Notes: generated by a model not told the origin, from the sequence alone. 64,000 nt of DNA from Acetobacteraceae bacterium (GCA_022842185.1 JALHQB010000001.1:62001-126000), one strand, 5' to 3'; positions 1 to 9,078 are shown, counted from the first letter of the stretch. Made by a program: numbers and translations.

Positions 1-1
1 C

Positions 2-736
2 GCGCAAAGCCGCCCGGATGGTGCGACGCTGATGATGGCGGACCTTGGCGCCAATGCGATTGGCAAGGTGCTGCAACCCAACCTCGCCTATGACCCGGTG
101 ACCTCTTTCACGCCTATCATCCATCTGGTGAACCTGCCGATCGTGGTGATCGTGCGGGCGGAATCGAATGTCCGCACGCTGGCCGACCTGATCGCGCTGG
201 CGCGCAGCCGGCCTGATGGCATCACCTATGCCTCGCCGGGCGTGGGACATGTCACGCATCTGGCCGCCGAGTTGCTGGCGCGCCGTGCGGGGGTCAAGTT
301 CACCGCAGTGCACTACCGGTCCGGCTCGGATGTGATGCGGAGCCTGCTGGCGGATGAGACGCAGTTCACCTTCCCGTCGGTGTCCACGGCGCTGCCCTTC
401 ATCCGCGACGGCAAGGCGCGCGCGCTGGCGATCGGCACCTCCCGCCCGGTGCCCGCCCTGCCGGGCATTCCGCCGGTATCGGCCACCTATCCAGGGTTCG
501 AGGCGATGACCTGGCACGGCATTGAGGGACCTGCGGGGATGGAGCCTGCGCTGACCAATCGAATCAACGCCGTGTTCCGCGCCATCATGGCCAACCCCGA
601 GGTCAAGAGTACGGTCGAGACGCGGCAGGCGGCGGAGGTCATCGCCGGCACTCCGGCGGAATTTGCCAAGCTGATCGCTGACGACGTGGCAAAATGGACC
701 CCGGTGATTCGCGAGGGCAACATCCGCGCCGAATAG
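2..736 (+). CDS. Bug-family (TTT) periplasmic solute-binding protein, 5'-truncated by the window edge
   Basis: The reading frame is open from base 2, and the first residues (AQSRPDGATLMMADLG) match the Bug-family motif S-x-PDG-x-T-L, so the signal peptide and about 80 N-terminal residues lie outside the window. The remaining part shows the usual Bug landmarks: the segment with YASPGVGHVTHLAAE, the AVHYRSGSDVM ligand loop, and a C-terminal EFAKLIADDVAKWTPVI helix. These proteins deliver small carboxylates or amides to tripartite tricarboxylate transporters, but no TctA or TctB gene is visible here. Two strong hairpins follow the stop. The family call is firm; the ligand is unknown. Confidence 0.9.
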   Translation, partial: AQSRPDGATLMMADLGANAIGKVLQPNLAYDPVTSFTPIIHLVNLPIVVIVRAESNVRTLADLIALARSRPDGITYASPGVGHVTHLAAELLARRAGVKFTAVHYRSGSDVMRSLLADETQFTFPSVSTALPFIRDGKARALAIGTSRPVPALPGIPPVSATYPGFEAMTWHGIEGPAGMEPALTNRINAVFRAIMANPEVKSTVETRQAAEVIAGTPAEFAKLIADDVAKWTPVIREGNIRAE

Positions 737-759
737 AATCGGCACCAATACCCCGCGGT

Positions 760-819
760 CCAGGGGCACGTCTGCCCCTGGCGGTGTGAGGTCTGGAGAG
801 GGGCGGCGCCCCTCTCCAG
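760..819. terminator. Double hairpin terminator region between convergent genes
   Basis: Two perfect inverted repeats lie between the Bug gene and the opposing dehalogenase gene. The first is a 9-bp stem (760-768 with 773-781, loop CGTC). The second is an 11-bp stem (793-803 with 809-819, loop CGGCG). Neither has a long T-run, as is common in GC-rich genomes. They probably end transcription from both sides. Confidence 0.65.
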
Positions 820-822
820 CTG

Positions 823-1539
823 TCAGCAGCCGAGTTGTTCGGCCAGTTCCTCGAACGACCCCGCAATCGCATCCCAATCCTCGTCCGCGCGCAGATCGGT
901 CGCCTGGTCCTTGCCATGTTCGTTGGCGCGCAACACGAAGGCGGTTTTCAGCCCCGCCTTGCGGGCGGCGGCGAGGTCTCCGTTATGTGCTGCCACCAGC
1001 GCGACCTGGCCGGGTTCCAGGCCGAGAATTTCTGCCGTGCGGGTATAGGCCTCGCGCTGCGGCTTGTAGGCTTGCGCGGCTTCGGCGCCGAGGATGGCGT
1101 CCCAGGGGATGCCGGCGCGCTTGGCCATATTCGCCAGCAGCAGGATGTTGCCGTTGGACAATGGCGCGAGGAAATGCTTCGGCCGAAGCCGCAGCAGGCC
1201 GGGGATGGCATCGGGCCAAGGGTCGAGCCGATGCCAGGCGCGGTTCAGCCAATCGCGCTCTGCCTCATCCGCGGTGATGTCGTGGTCGGCCAGCAGCGCA
1301 TCCAGGTTTTCCCGGTGCAGCACGTCCAGCCGCGTGAAGGGGCGCGCGCCGGATCGCACCGCTTCCATCGCCGGTTGGTATTTCCGCCGCCAGGAATCGG
1401 CGAAGGCCAGCGGGTCGATGTCGTCGCGCTTGTGCCGCGCGAGGAAGCTGCGCGCATCGCGCGCGATGCCGTTCCGCCAATCCACGACGGTCCCGAAGGT
1501 GTCGAAGACCAGCGCCTGGACGCCAGGAAGGGCGGTCAT
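823..1539 (-). CDS. Haloacid dehalogenase type II (HAD superfamily hydrolase)
   Basis: This 238-residue protein has the L-2-haloacid dehalogenase layout. The nucleophile motif FDTFGTVVDWR places the catalytic Asp at residue 13, followed by SNGN (motif II), a conserved Lys in AYKP (motif III) and AAHNGDLAAARKAGL (motif IV). Such enzymes remove halide from 2-haloacids by forming an aspartyl ester. The start at MTALPG is preferred over an in-frame upstream Met because its ATG overlaps the stop of the upstream lyase gene (ATGA), which implies translational coupling. Many HAD-II homologues act on other small acids, so the true substrate is uncertain. Confidence 0.85.
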   Translation of the reverse strand: MTALPGVQALVFDTFGTVVDWRNGIARDARSFLARHKRDDIDPLAFADSWRRKYQPAMEAVRSGARPFTRLDVLHRENLDALLADHDITADEAERDWLNRAWHRLDPWPDAIPGLLRLRPKHFLAPLSNGNILLLANMAKRAGIPWDAILGAEAAQAYKPQREAYTRTAEILGLEPGQVALVAAHNGDLAAARKAGLKTAFVLRANEHGKDQATDLRADEDWDAIAGSFEELAEQLGC

Positions 1540-2417
1540 TCCGCGGCCCTCGCGGGCTGGGGCTGGGCCCATCGCTGTTCGAAATCCCACACTTCGGGGA
1601 AGCCCATCAATTCCGTCATCCTCTTGAAGCCGTAGGATTCGCCGATGGCGATGCTGTCGCCATGCTGCTTGAGGTGGCCATAGACGCGCTCCATCGCCGC
1701 GGCCATCGCCAGGAAGCCGACGGCCGGATAGATGGCGATGGCGTAGCCGATCTCCTCCAGCGTCTTCGCCGGCAGGATCGGCGTGCGGCCGCCTTCCACC
1801 ATGTTCGCCAGCAGCGGGCGTTGGATGGCCTTGCCGATGGCGCGCATCTCGGCCTCGCTTTCGGGGCTTTCGATGAACACCACATCGGCGCCGGCATCGC
1901 CGAACATCTGGCCGCGACGGATCGCTTCATCCAGACCCAGCGTGGTGCGTGCATCGGTGCGCGCGACAATCAGGAAGTCGGGGCTTTTGCGGGCCTCGGC
2001 GGCGACCTTGATCTTCAGCACCATCTCCTCGGCGGGGATGACGCGGCGGCCTGGGGTGTGACCGCATTTCTTGGGCATTTCCTGGTCCTCGAGCTGGATG
2101 CCCGAGATGCCGGCGGCCTCATAGCCCATCACCGTGTGGCGCACGTTGAGCAGCCCACCATAGCCGGTATCGGCATCGGCGATGATCGGCGTGGTCACGC
2201 CGCGCGCCATCTGCCCCATGCGGGCGACCATGTCGGCATAGGTAGCGATGCCCGCATCCGGCACGCCCAGATGCGAGGCGACCGTGCCGAAGCCGGTGCC
2301 GTAGAGACAGTCGAACCCCATGCCGTCGGCGACCTTGGCCGAGATCATGTCGAAGATGCCGGGTGCGACGATGAATTTCTTCTGTCGAAAGGCTTGGCGA
2401 AGGGCCGGGTTGGCCAT
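1536..2417 (-). CDS. Isocitrate lyase/PEP mutase family protein (oxaloacetate decarboxylase-like)
   Basis: This 293-residue TIM-barrel protein belongs to the PEP mutase/isocitrate lyase superfamily. It shows the metal-binding DADTGYGG loop, the LEDQ strand and the active-site loop KKCGHTPGRRVIP, whose KKCGH core is typical of lyases such as methylisocitrate lyase, 2,3-dimethylmalate lyase and oxaloacetate decarboxylase. The ATG at 2417 has an AGGAG-type ribosome site eight bases upstream, so the much longer open frame upstream is not coding. It overlaps the dehalogenase gene by four bases, which suggests a joint role in breaking down a small, perhaps halogenated, organic acid. The exact substrate cannot be read from the sequence. 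Confidence 0.88.
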   Translation of the reverse strand: MANPALRQAFRQKKFIVAPGIFDMISAKVADGMGFDCLYGTGFGTVASHLGVPDAGIATYADMVARMGQMARGVTTPIIADADTGYGGLLNVRHTVMGYEAAGISGIQLEDQEMPKKCGHTPGRRVIPAEEMVLKIKVAAEARKSPDFLIVARTDARTTLGLDEAIRRGQMFGDAGADVVFIESPESEAEMRAIGKAIQRPLLANMVEGGRTPILPAKTLEEIGYAIAIYPAVGFLAMAAAMERVYGHLKQHGDSIAIGESYGFKRMTELMGFPEVWDFEQRWAQPQPARAAE

Positions 2418-2579
2418 CGACGTGGCTCCTGTTGTTGCGGACGGATGTGGCCAGCCTGGGCGGCGGTTACTCCCGGGCGCGACATTCCCCCGCCGCGACG
2501 GCGCTGTAAACCTGCGCCGCTGGCATCCTGCGCCGATCCACGCCAGCATTGCCGCCACCGTATTGAAAGGTCGAAGATC

Positions 2580-2957
2580 ATGCCTGCCAGCGACATCGCC
2601 GCCATCGAAGCCGTGCTGCAGACCTATTTCGACGGGCTGCATGAAGGCGATACCGCAAAGCTCGAAGCCGCATTCCATCCCTGCGCGCATCTGTATTCCG
2701 AAAAGGATGGCGCGGTGACCGACCTGGCGCGGGAAGAATGGTTCGCCTGGGTGAAGGCGCGCGACAATCCCAAGGCCAAGGGCCTGGCGCGCGACGACCG
2801 GGTCCTGATGATCGACCAGTCCGGTCCGGAATGCGCGGTCGCCAAGGTGGCGTGCCAGATTCCGCCACGCTACTTCACCGACTACCTGGTCTTCCTCAAG
2901 ACCGCGCAGGGCTGGAAGATCGTCAGCAAGGTGTTCCGGGCGGATGTCCGCGAATAG
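2580..2957 (+). CDS. NTF2-like/lumazine-binding-like family protein
   Basis: A 125-residue single-domain protein with the cone-like alpha+beta NTF2 pattern: the N-terminal helix IAAIEAVLQTYFDGLHEGD, the segment AAFHPCAHLYSEKDG, and the C-terminal strands YFTDYLVFLKTAQGWKIVSKVF. It resembles the Lumazine_bd_2/DUF4440-type group, which contains small enzymes and ligand-binding proteins with no fixed function. It is divergent from the lyase gene across a 162-bp promoter region and convergent with a second NTF2-like gene. No catalytic assignment is possible. Confidence 0.75.
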   Translation: MPASDIAAIEAVLQTYFDGLHEGDTAKLEAAFHPCAHLYSEKDGAVTDLAREEWFAWVKARDNPKAKGLARDDRVLMIDQSGPECAVAKVACQIPPRYFTDYLVFLKTAQGWKIVSKVFRADVRE

Positions 2958-2985
2958 ACGTCGATGCCATTGGCCGCGCCGCGCG

Positions 2986-3396
2986 CTACGCCGCGCAGGC
3001 CGCGGCGATGGCGCTGGTGTCGTAGTATTCGCGGAATTCCGCCACCTGGCCGTCGCGCAGGCGCAGGACATCCACCTTGTCCAGTACCTGCTCGATGCCG
3101 CTGCGGTGGAAGCGGGCGCGCACCGTCGCCGTGACGGCCGCATTGTCGCCATCGACGATGACCTGGCCGATCCGGTAGTCGAGGATCTCGCATTCCGCGG
3201 CCAGCGCGGCGAAATATGCCGCCACGCCATCCCGCCCGACACGCGCGCCGCACCAGGGCGCGCAGGCTTCCTCGCCGGACACCCACCGCACATCATCGGC
3301 GAGCGCGTCCATCACGAAGGGCATGTCGCCGCCGAGATAGGCCGCATAGATCGCCTCTACGCGCGCGCGGGTGCTGACGGTCGCCTGGTCGGCCAT
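2986..3396 (-). CDS. SnoaL-like/NTF2-superfamily protein
   Basis: A 136-residue protein of the SnoaL-like NTF2 fold: N-terminal helix VEAIYAAYLGGDMPFVMDALADDVRW, a central GRDGVAAYFAALAAE helix, then strands ending in DVLRLRDGQVAEFREYYDT, a hallmark of SnoaL-like domains. The start at MADQATV has a GGAGGG ribosome site; an upstream Met in frame has none. Members include polyketide cyclases, epoxide hydrolases and proteins of unknown role. It lies downstream of, and on the same strand as, the TauD-FAH-Bug operon, 70 bases past the Bug gene start, so it may be its last gene. Confidence 0.78.
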   Translation of the reverse strand: MADQATVSTRARVEAIYAAYLGGDMPFVMDALADDVRWVSGEEACAPWCGARVGRDGVAAYFAALAAECEILDYRIGQVIVDGDNAAVTATVRARFHRSGIEQVLDKVDVLRLRDGQVAEFREYYDTSAIAAACAA

Positions 3397-3466
3397 GGCA
3401 CGATCCCTCCATCGTTCGGATGGCGGAAGATCATGCCATGGGCGGCGCTGGATCAAGCCAAATCGA

Positions 3467-4453
3467 TCAATCGACCCGTGCACCCGATGCGCGGACGATC
3501 GGCACCCATTTTTCGATCTCCGAGGCGATGAAGGCGCGCGTTGCGTCCGGCGTCATGCCTTCGGGGATGGTGTTGCCCAGCGCGATGAGCCGGTCGCGGA
3601 CTTCAGGGGTCTTCAGGACCTCGGCGATCTGTTCATACAGGAACTGCCGGATCGGCGCGGGCGTACCGAGCGTGGTGGACCACGGAGTCCAGGTGGTGGC
3701 CTGGAAGTCGGGCAGCCCGGCCTCGGCCGAGGTTGGGACGTCGGGGATCATCGCCGATCGCTGCGGCGTGGCGATCACCAGTCCGCGTACCTGGCCTGTG
3801 CGGATCGGTTCGGTGACGAAGGAAATGGTGTCCGCCTGGAAGGATGTCCGCCCCGCCAGAAGATCCTGGAATGCGGGGGCCGAGCCGCGATAGGGCACAT
3901 GCTGAGCCTGCACGCGCATCAGATGCAGCATCAGCGCCGCCGCGATGTGCCCCGTGGTGCCGTTGCCCGACGACCCGAAGTCGAACCGCCCCGGATTGGC
4001 CGCGACCTGCTGGCGGAACTCGGCCAGCGTGCGCGCCGGGAAGTTGTTGTTTACGACAAGCACGATCGCCGAATGGCTGGAGATGGTGACGTGGTCCACC
4101 CCGGTCAGCGGATGCACCCGCAACCGGTCGCCATACAGCCCGACATTGAGCGTATGGGACCCCAAGGCGCCGACCAGCATGGTGTAGCCATCCGGCGGGG
4201 TCTGCGCGACGGTTTCGAAGGCGACGGTGCCGCCGCCGGACGGGCGGTTCTCCACCACGAATTGCTGGCCGAGGCGTTGCGACAGCCCGGACGCGACCAG
4301 CCGCGCGTTGATGTCGGCATTGCCGCCGGGGGCCAACGCCACGACAATTCTGACCGGTCGGTTCGGGTAATCGGTGCCGGGTGCGCGCGGCTGCGCCAAT
4401 GCCGGCCATGCGGCGAGCGCGAACGCGGCGCCGAGAAGCGTCCTGCGGATCAT
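3467..4453 (-). CDS. Bug-family tripartite tricarboxylate transporter solute-binding protein
   Basis: This 328-residue periplasmic protein starts with an export signal (MIRRTLLGAAFALAAWPALAQ). It then shows Bug-family motifs: YPNRPVRIVVALAPGGNADINAR, the VVENRPSGGG stretch, PPDGYTMLVG, and HVPYRGSAPAFQDLLAGR. Such proteins bind carboxylates, amides or aromatic acids. The gene is 15 bases downstream of the FAH-family hydrolase and is the third gene of a TauD-FAH-Bug set, so it probably captures the substrate those enzymes degrade. No TctA/TctB permease is present, so it must rely on membrane partners encoded elsewhere. Confidence 0.93.
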   Translation of the reverse strand: MIRRTLLGAAFALAAWPALAQPRAPGTDYPNRPVRIVVALAPGGNADINARLVASGLSQRLGQQFVVENRPSGGGTVAFETVAQTPPDGYTMLVGALGSHTLNVGLYGDRLRVHPLTGVDHVTISSHSAIVLVVNNNFPARTLAEFRQQVAANPGRFDFGSSGNGTTGHIAAALMLHLMRVQAQHVPYRGSAPAFQDLLAGRTSFQADTISFVTEPIRTGQVRGLVIATPQRSAMIPDVPTSAEAGLPDFQATTWTPWSTTLGTPAPIRQFLYEQIAEVLKTPEVRDRLIALGNTIPEGMTPDATRAFIASEIEKWVPIVRASGARVD

Positions 4454-4468
4454 TCTTGTGTCTCCCTG

Positions 4469-5368
4469 TTATGCAATTGTGTGTTCTAGGACGCCGACGC
4501 GCTCGACCTCCATCCGCAGCCGGTCGCCCGGCTTCAGATAGCGTGGCGGATCGCGGAAGTGCCCGACCCCGGCCGGCGTGCCGGTGGCGATCACGTCGCC
4601 CGGTTCCAGCGTAATGTAGCGGCTGATGAAGGCGATCAGCGTGGCGACGGGGAAGATCAGGTCCCGCGTGTTGCCGTGCTGCACTTCCTCATCGTTCAGC
4701 CAGCAGCGCAGGTCGAGCGCCCAGGGTTCCCCCACTTCATCGGCGGTGGCAAGGCACGGCCCCATAGGGCAGAAGCCATCCATCCCCTTTGCGAAGGATG
4801 TCATGGCCAGCGGCACGTCGAACTGGAATTCGCGCGCGCTGACGTCGTCGAGCACGGTGTAGCCTGCGACATGGTCGAGGGCGACGCCCTCGCTGACATT
4901 GCGGGCGCGCTTGCCGATCACGACGGCGAGTTCCACTTCCCAATCCGGTTTCTTTACTGCCGGGGGGATGACCACCGCAGCACCCGGCCCGACCACCGAA
5001 GACGCCGGCTTCATGAATATGCGCGGCTGTTCCAGCTTCGGCCCGCCGGTCTCCTTCGCGTGATCGGCGTAGTTGCGACCAACGCCGAGGATCTTGCCCG
5101 GCTTCAACGGCGCCAACAGGCGCACCGACGCGACCGGCGCGCGCAGCGCCGCATTCTCGCCACGCGCGGCGAAGGCGATCGCACGCGCGGCGGCGACCAT
5201 CGCACCCTCATCGCTGATCAGCGTCACCATGTCGGTGGGGATCACGCTGTCCGCTGTGTCGGCTTCCCCCGCCGCGCGCATCGCCACCGACAGGGCAGGG
5301 CGCAGCAGCACCACGTCATCGCCCACCAGCCCACCCAGCGCCGTGCCTTCAACCGTGACCAGCCTCAT
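4469..5368 (-). CDS. Fumarylacetoacetate hydrolase (FAH) family protein
   Basis: A 299-residue FAH-family enzyme. The metal-binding domain starts near LLAPLKPGKILGVGRNYADHAKE and continues with DWEVELAVVIGKRARNV, GYTVLDDVSAREFQ, KGMDGFCPMGPCL and the C-terminal LEPGDVIATGTPAGVGHF, a family signature. Members hydrolyse C-C bonds of acylpyruvates or hydrate and decarboxylate 2-oxo acids, as in aromatic ring-cleavage pathways. The start at MRLVTVEG overlaps the stop of the TauD gene by ATGA, so the two are translationally coupled. Substrate not determinable. Confidence 0.92.
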   Translation of the reverse strand: MRLVTVEGTALGGLVGDDVVLLRPALSVAMRAAGEADTADSVIPTDMVTLISDEGAMVAAARAIAFAARGENAALRAPVASVRLLAPLKPGKILGVGRNYADHAKETGGPKLEQPRIFMKPASSVVGPGAAVVIPPAVKKPDWEVELAVVIGKRARNVSEGVALDHVAGYTVLDDVSAREFQFDVPLAMTSFAKGMDGFCPMGPCLATADEVGEPWALDLRCWLNDEEVQHGNTRDLIFPVATLIAFISRYITLEPGDVIATGTPAGVGHFRDPPRYLKPGDRLRMEVERVGVLEHTIA

Positions 5369-6246
5369 GCCGCAAGCGCCGCATAATCGAGATTGGCCAT
5401 CACCTGGACACGCAGGATGAAGCGTGGTTCGTCCGGGCCGTAATCGGCCACCGCGTTGTGCAGCGTGCCGATATTGTCCCACATCAGCACGTCGCCTTCG
5501 TTCCACTCATGCTCGTGGAAGAACTTCTCCTGCGCCTGATGGCGGAACAAGTAGTCGAGCAGCGCATCGGATTCCGCGCGGTCCATGCCTTCCACGAACA
5601 TCGCGTAGCCGGAATTGCAATACAGCACGCGCTTGCCCGTGATCGGGTGCACACGGACCATCGGCTGCGACACCGGCGGCTTCTTGGCGCGCTGTTCGGG
5701 TGTGAGCGGCCCGCGGATGGATCCGGGGCGCACGCGCATCATGTCCCAGAACTTGGTGAAGTCATGGATGGCGGTGCGGCCTTCGATGCGCTGCTTCACC
5801 TCGGGCGGAAGGTCATCGTAGGCGGCGTGCATGTTGCGGAACTGGGTGCAGCCGATGGGCTTGCCGTCGCGCCGCGGGACGCGCTTGGCATGCAGCACGT
5901 TCGCCAGCGCGATCTCCTTCGAATAGGACATGTCCGTGTGCCACCCCTGGCCGGCGTCCGACAGGCCCAATGGTTTGCCGGCATCGTCCTTCATGTTGGA
6001 CAAGTGCATCACCTCGGGGTGGCCCTCGGCGTGGAAGAGGTTGGCGACATTGACCTCCAATTCGCCGAAGCGGGACCCGAAGGCCGACAGCGCCGGCGCG
6101 TCCAGATCCTGGCCGGGGAAACACAGGACGCCGTACTGGCCCAGCGCGCGCAACAGGGTCCGGAAGTCGTCGGGTGACAGGCTGCGCGACAGGTCGATCC
6201 CCTCGACACGCGCGCCCAGCCCGGCATTGTTCGGGGTGATCCTCAT
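5365..6246 (-). CDS. TauD/TfdA family Fe(II)/2-oxoglutarate-dependent dioxygenase
   Basis: A 293-residue dioxygenase of the taurine/2,4-D family. The iron triad is visible: His103 and Asp105 in WHTDMSY and His263 in TLHNAVADY, with the 2-oxoglutarate-binding Arg in the downstream EPRFILRV segment. Members hydroxylate sulfonates, aryloxyacetates, carnitine precursors and other small molecules, which then break down. It is the first gene of a coupled operon with an FAH-family hydrolase and a Bug binding protein, suggesting uptake and oxidation of one organic acid or ether. The substrate is unknown. Confidence 0.93.
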   Translation of the reverse strand: MRITPNNAGLGARVEGIDLSRSLSPDDFRTLLRALGQYGVLCFPGQDLDAPALSAFGSRFGELEVNVANLFHAEGHPEVMHLSNMKDDAGKPLGLSDAGQGWHTDMSYSKEIALANVLHAKRVPRRDGKPIGCTQFRNMHAAYDDLPPEVKQRIEGRTAIHDFTKFWDMMRVRPGSIRGPLTPEQRAKKPPVSQPMVRVHPITGKRVLYCNSGYAMFVEGMDRAESDALLDYLFRHQAQEKFFHEHEWNEGDVLMWDNIGTLHNAVADYGPDEPRFILRVQVMANLDYAALAA

Positions 6247-6343
6247 GGGAAGTTCCTCGGCCTTGATTGGGTCGGAGGGTGCGATGCCCGCGCGTACCCG
6301 TCAACGCGGCCCGGGCTTCCACGACGGCGCAGGCCGGGGCAGC

Positions 6344-7606
6344 ATGGCAGCCATGGAATCTGCAACAGAAACGCCGCGCATCGCCGTGATCGGCGGCGGC
6401 ATTGTCGGCCTGTGCGTGGCCTGGCACCTGGCGAAACGCGGCCTGCGGCCGATCGTGCTGGATGCGCGGAAGGCGCATGCCGCGTCATCGGGCAATGCGG
6501 GTGCGATCAGCCATGGGTCGGTCGCGCCGCTGGCGATGCCGGGCGTGCTGCGCCAGGTCCCGAAGATGATGGTGGACCGTGCGGGCGCGTTGCATATCCC
6601 GCTGCGCTACTGGCTGAAGGCCGCACCCTGGCTGGCGCGGTTCGTCGCATCGGCGCGGCCGGCACAGGTCGAGGCAGCGGCCAACGCCCTGGGTTCGCTG
6701 TTCTTCGGCACCCTCGAACGCCACAAGGAAATCCTGCTCGCCGAGGGCGCCACCGACCTCATCCACGAAGCCGGGCAGATGTACCTGTATCGGGATGACG
6801 CGCAGATGGCGAAGGACGCCGCCTCGCTCGAATTGCGCCGCCGGCATGGGCTGCGGATGGAGGTGCTGGATCGCGCTGCGCTCGCCGCGCTCGAACCCGC
6901 CGTGTCGCAGGCCTATACGCGCGCGGTTTTGTTGCCCGATCACGGATCCTGCGTGAATCCCGCGCGGCTGACGGAAGTCGTCGCGGCCGGCGTGCGCCGC
7001 CTGGGCGGTGACATCCGCGAGGTGGAGGTTAGGTCCATCCGCCTCGATGGCCGCCGTGCGGCGGGGGTCGTGACGGATGAAGGATTGATCCCGGCGGACC
7101 AGGTGGTGCTCGCCGCCGGCGCCTGGTCGGCACGGTTGCTCGAGCCGCTCGGCATCAAGGTGCCGTTGGAGACCCAGCGCGGCTACCATGTGATGCTGCC
7201 CGATGCGGGGGTCACGGTCGGGCGCGTGCTGTCGCCCGCCGACCGCAAGGTCTTCATTTCCCCGATGGAGGACGGGCTGCGCGTGGCCGGTTCGGTCGAG
7301 ATCGCCGGCCTGGACGCGCCACCGAACGAGGCGCGCGCGGAATTGCTGCTGAATGACCTCCGCGCGGTCTTCCCCGATGTGCAAACCCAGGGCGCCAGGA
7401 CCTGGATGGGCCATCGCCCCTGCCTGCCGGACAGCGTGCCGGTTCTGGGCCCGCTCAAGGCCTGGGACGGAATCTGGTGCGCCTTTGGCCACGGCCATCT
7501 GGGCCTGACCGGGTCGGCACCGACAGGCGCGTTGATCGGCGCCGCGATCGCCGGGGAGAAGCCGAATTTCGACTTCGCACCCTTCAGCGCCGAACGGTTT
7601 GGCTGA
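6344..7606 (+). CDS. FAD-dependent oxidoreductase, D-amino-acid dehydrogenase (DadA)-like
   Basis: A 420-residue flavoprotein with an N-terminal Rossmann motif (RIAVIGGGIVGLCVAWHLAKRG) and the DAO-family features of DadA: SSGNAGAISHGSV, PLRYWLKAAPWL, LVPDHG-like LLPDHGSCVNPARL, PLETQRGYHVML, and a C-terminal GHGHLGLTGSAPTG that contacts FAD. It probably deaminates a D-amino acid or related amine and passes electrons to the membrane. Two close ATGs (6344, 6353) are possible starts, and neither has a strong ribosome site. It is divergent from the TauD operon. Whether it is a true DadA is unproven. Confidence 0.9.
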   Translation: MAAMESATETPRIAVIGGGIVGLCVAWHLAKRGLRPIVLDARKAHAASSGNAGAISHGSVAPLAMPGVLRQVPKMMVDRAGALHIPLRYWLKAAPWLARFVASARPAQVEAAANALGSLFFGTLERHKEILLAEGATDLIHEAGQMYLYRDDAQMAKDAASLELRRRHGLRMEVLDRAALAALEPAVSQAYTRAVLLPDHGSCVNPARLTEVVAAGVRRLGGDIREVEVRSIRLDGRRAAGVVTDEGLIPADQVVLAAGAWSARLLEPLGIKVPLETQRGYHVMLPDAGVTVGRVLSPADRKVFISPMEDGLRVAGSVEIAGLDAPPNEARAELLLNDLRAVFPDVQTQGARTWMGHRPCLPDSVPVLGPLKAWDGIWCAFGHGHLGLTGSAPTGALIGAAIAGEKPNFDFAPFSAERFG

Positions 7607-7612
7607 AGCGAA

Positions 7613-7882
7613 TTACGTCCGCGACAGCTGCCAGGCCACCAGCATCGCGATGGCCGCCGGCACGGCGAAGTTCACCAGCAGGATCGGCAGTTCCTGCATG
7701 ACCGTATAGCCCGCCCGCGTCACCCCGACCCACATGTTGATGATCGCGACGATCAGCCAGGCCGCGACGAAAGCCCGCGCGCCGGTCGCCGACCCGCCCA
7801 GTCCATGGCCCCACAACCAGCCGAACAGCACGAACACACCCAGCAGCAGCACGCCGCCCAGCATCACCAGCACCATATGCAT
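7613..7882 (-). CDS. Small hypothetical membrane protein (three TM helices)
   Basis: An 89-residue hydrophobic protein with three predicted membrane helices: residues about 3-24, 37-54 and 65-85. Charged residues are few and there is no enzymatic motif. It lies downstream of and on the same strand as the iron-type dehydrogenase and converges on the DadA-like gene, six bases from its stop. I do not recognise the family. Confidence 0.6.
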   Translation of the reverse strand: MHMVLVMLGGVLLLGVFVLFGWLWGHGLGGSATGARAFVAAWLIVAIINMWVGVTRAGYTVMQELPILLVNFAVPAAIAMLVAWQLSRT

Positions 7883-7929
7883 CGTGCGCGAACTCCTTGC
7901 CTTGCGCGGGTGACGTTACCGTATGGCGT

Positions 7930-9078
7930 TCACGCCGCCAGCCGCAGGATCGCCTCCAGATCCGCGGCATCGCGCACCGGGCGTGGGTTGGTGGCGATGG
8001 GCGCATCGCCGGTCCAACGCGCTGCAAGGCCTGGGATCTCCGCCGCCGTGATGGCCTGCTCCGAAAGTCGCGTCGGCAGCCCCAGGGCGCGCACGAAGTC
8101 CTCGATCGCCGGGCCGGCTTCCTCGGCGCCGAAGATGGCGGCGAGGTCGCGCTGGCGCGCCCCGTTCACCGCGGCGTTCCATCGCATCACCGCATGCAGC
8201 ATCAGGCAGGATGTGATGCCATGTGGGACGCCGCGCGCCGCACCCAGGATATAGCCCAGCCCATGGCTCGCCCCCACGGGCACGCCCGACCAGCCGCCCA
8301 TCACCGAAAGCCAGGCCGCCTGCTGGCAGGCCGCACGGGCCGCGACGTCGCCGGGGTCTCGCCGGACGCGCGGCAGGTTTTCCGCCAGCATCACCATGGC
8401 CTGTCGCGACACGGCGTCGGAGAAGGGCTGCGGCGCGGTCGAACACCAGCGTTCCGCGGCATGGTCCAGGGCGCGGATGCCCGAGGAGAGGAACAGCTCC
8501 GGGGGTGTCTCCTGGGTCGCGGCCGGGTCCAGCAACACCGCGCGCGGCACCATCCACGGATCGAGCGCGCGATACTTCCGCCCCGCCGCAATGTCGGTAT
8601 ACCCCCCATGGGGCGCGAATTCGGCGGCCGAAAGCGTGGTCGGCACGGCGACGATCCGCGGCGTGGGCGCAGCGCCATCCCACGCCCCCGGCGACGCGCC
8701 GCGCGATGCCGCCGCGCCGATCAGCGTCCCGGCATCGGTGATACCGCGCCAGACCGCCAGGCAGGCAACCTTCGACCCGTCGATCACCGACCCGCCGCCG
8801 AGCGCGACGAGCAGGTCAGCTTCCTGGTCACGCAGCAGCGTGGCGAGTGCGAGCACGTCCTCGACCGGGCTATGCGCCCGCATGGCGGAGAAGACGCCCA
8901 CCAGCCGATCGCCGATGGCGGCCTTCGCGCTCGCGACCAAGGCGCCGCCGGCCAGGGACCTGGTGGTGACCAGCACGATGCGCGCGGCATCGGACACCTC
9001 GCGCGGCAGCGCCTCGGTGAGGGATGGGCCGTGATGCACGCGCCCCTGGGCTGGCCATTGATGCAGATGCGAGGCCAT
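7930..9078 (-). CDS. Iron-containing alcohol dehydrogenase family protein, maleylacetate reductase-like
   Basis: A 382-residue dehydroquinate-synthase-like/iron-type dehydrogenase. The N-terminal NAD(P) domain has the LLVALGGGSVIDGSK motif. The all-helical C-terminal domain carries GIRALDHAAE, the metal-binding HGLGY, and HGITSCLMLHAVMRWN. This pattern and the length fit maleylacetate reductases better than long-chain alcohol dehydrogenases. In aromatic degradation these reduce maleylacetate to 3-oxoadipate with NADH. No chlorocatechol genes are adjacent, so the substrate is uncertain. Confidence 0.85.
   Translation of the reverse strand: MASHLHQWPAQGRVHHGPSLTEALPREVSDAARIVLVTTRSLAGGALVASAKAAIGDRLVGVFSAMRAHSPVEDVLALATLLRDQEADLLVALGGGSVIDGSKVACLAVWRGITDAGTLIGAAASRGASPGAWDGAAPTPRIVAVPTTLSAAEFAPHGGYTDIAAGRKYRALDPWMVPRAVLLDPAATQETPPELFLSSGIRALDHAAERWCSTAPQPFSDAVSRQAMVMLAENLPRVRRDPGDVAARAACQQAAWLSVMGGWSGVPVGASHGLGYILGAARGVPHGITSCLMLHAVMRWNAAVNGARQRDLAAIFGAEEAGPAIEDFVRALGLPTRLSEQAITAAEIPGLAARWTGDAPIATNPRPVRDAADLEAILRLAA

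Noticed and set aside
2418..3296. N-terminal extension of the PEP mutase-like protein to nearly 590 residues
   Set aside because: The extension lies antisense to two NTF2-like genes and has no homologous pattern, while ATG 2417 has a strong ribosome site and gives the usual family length.
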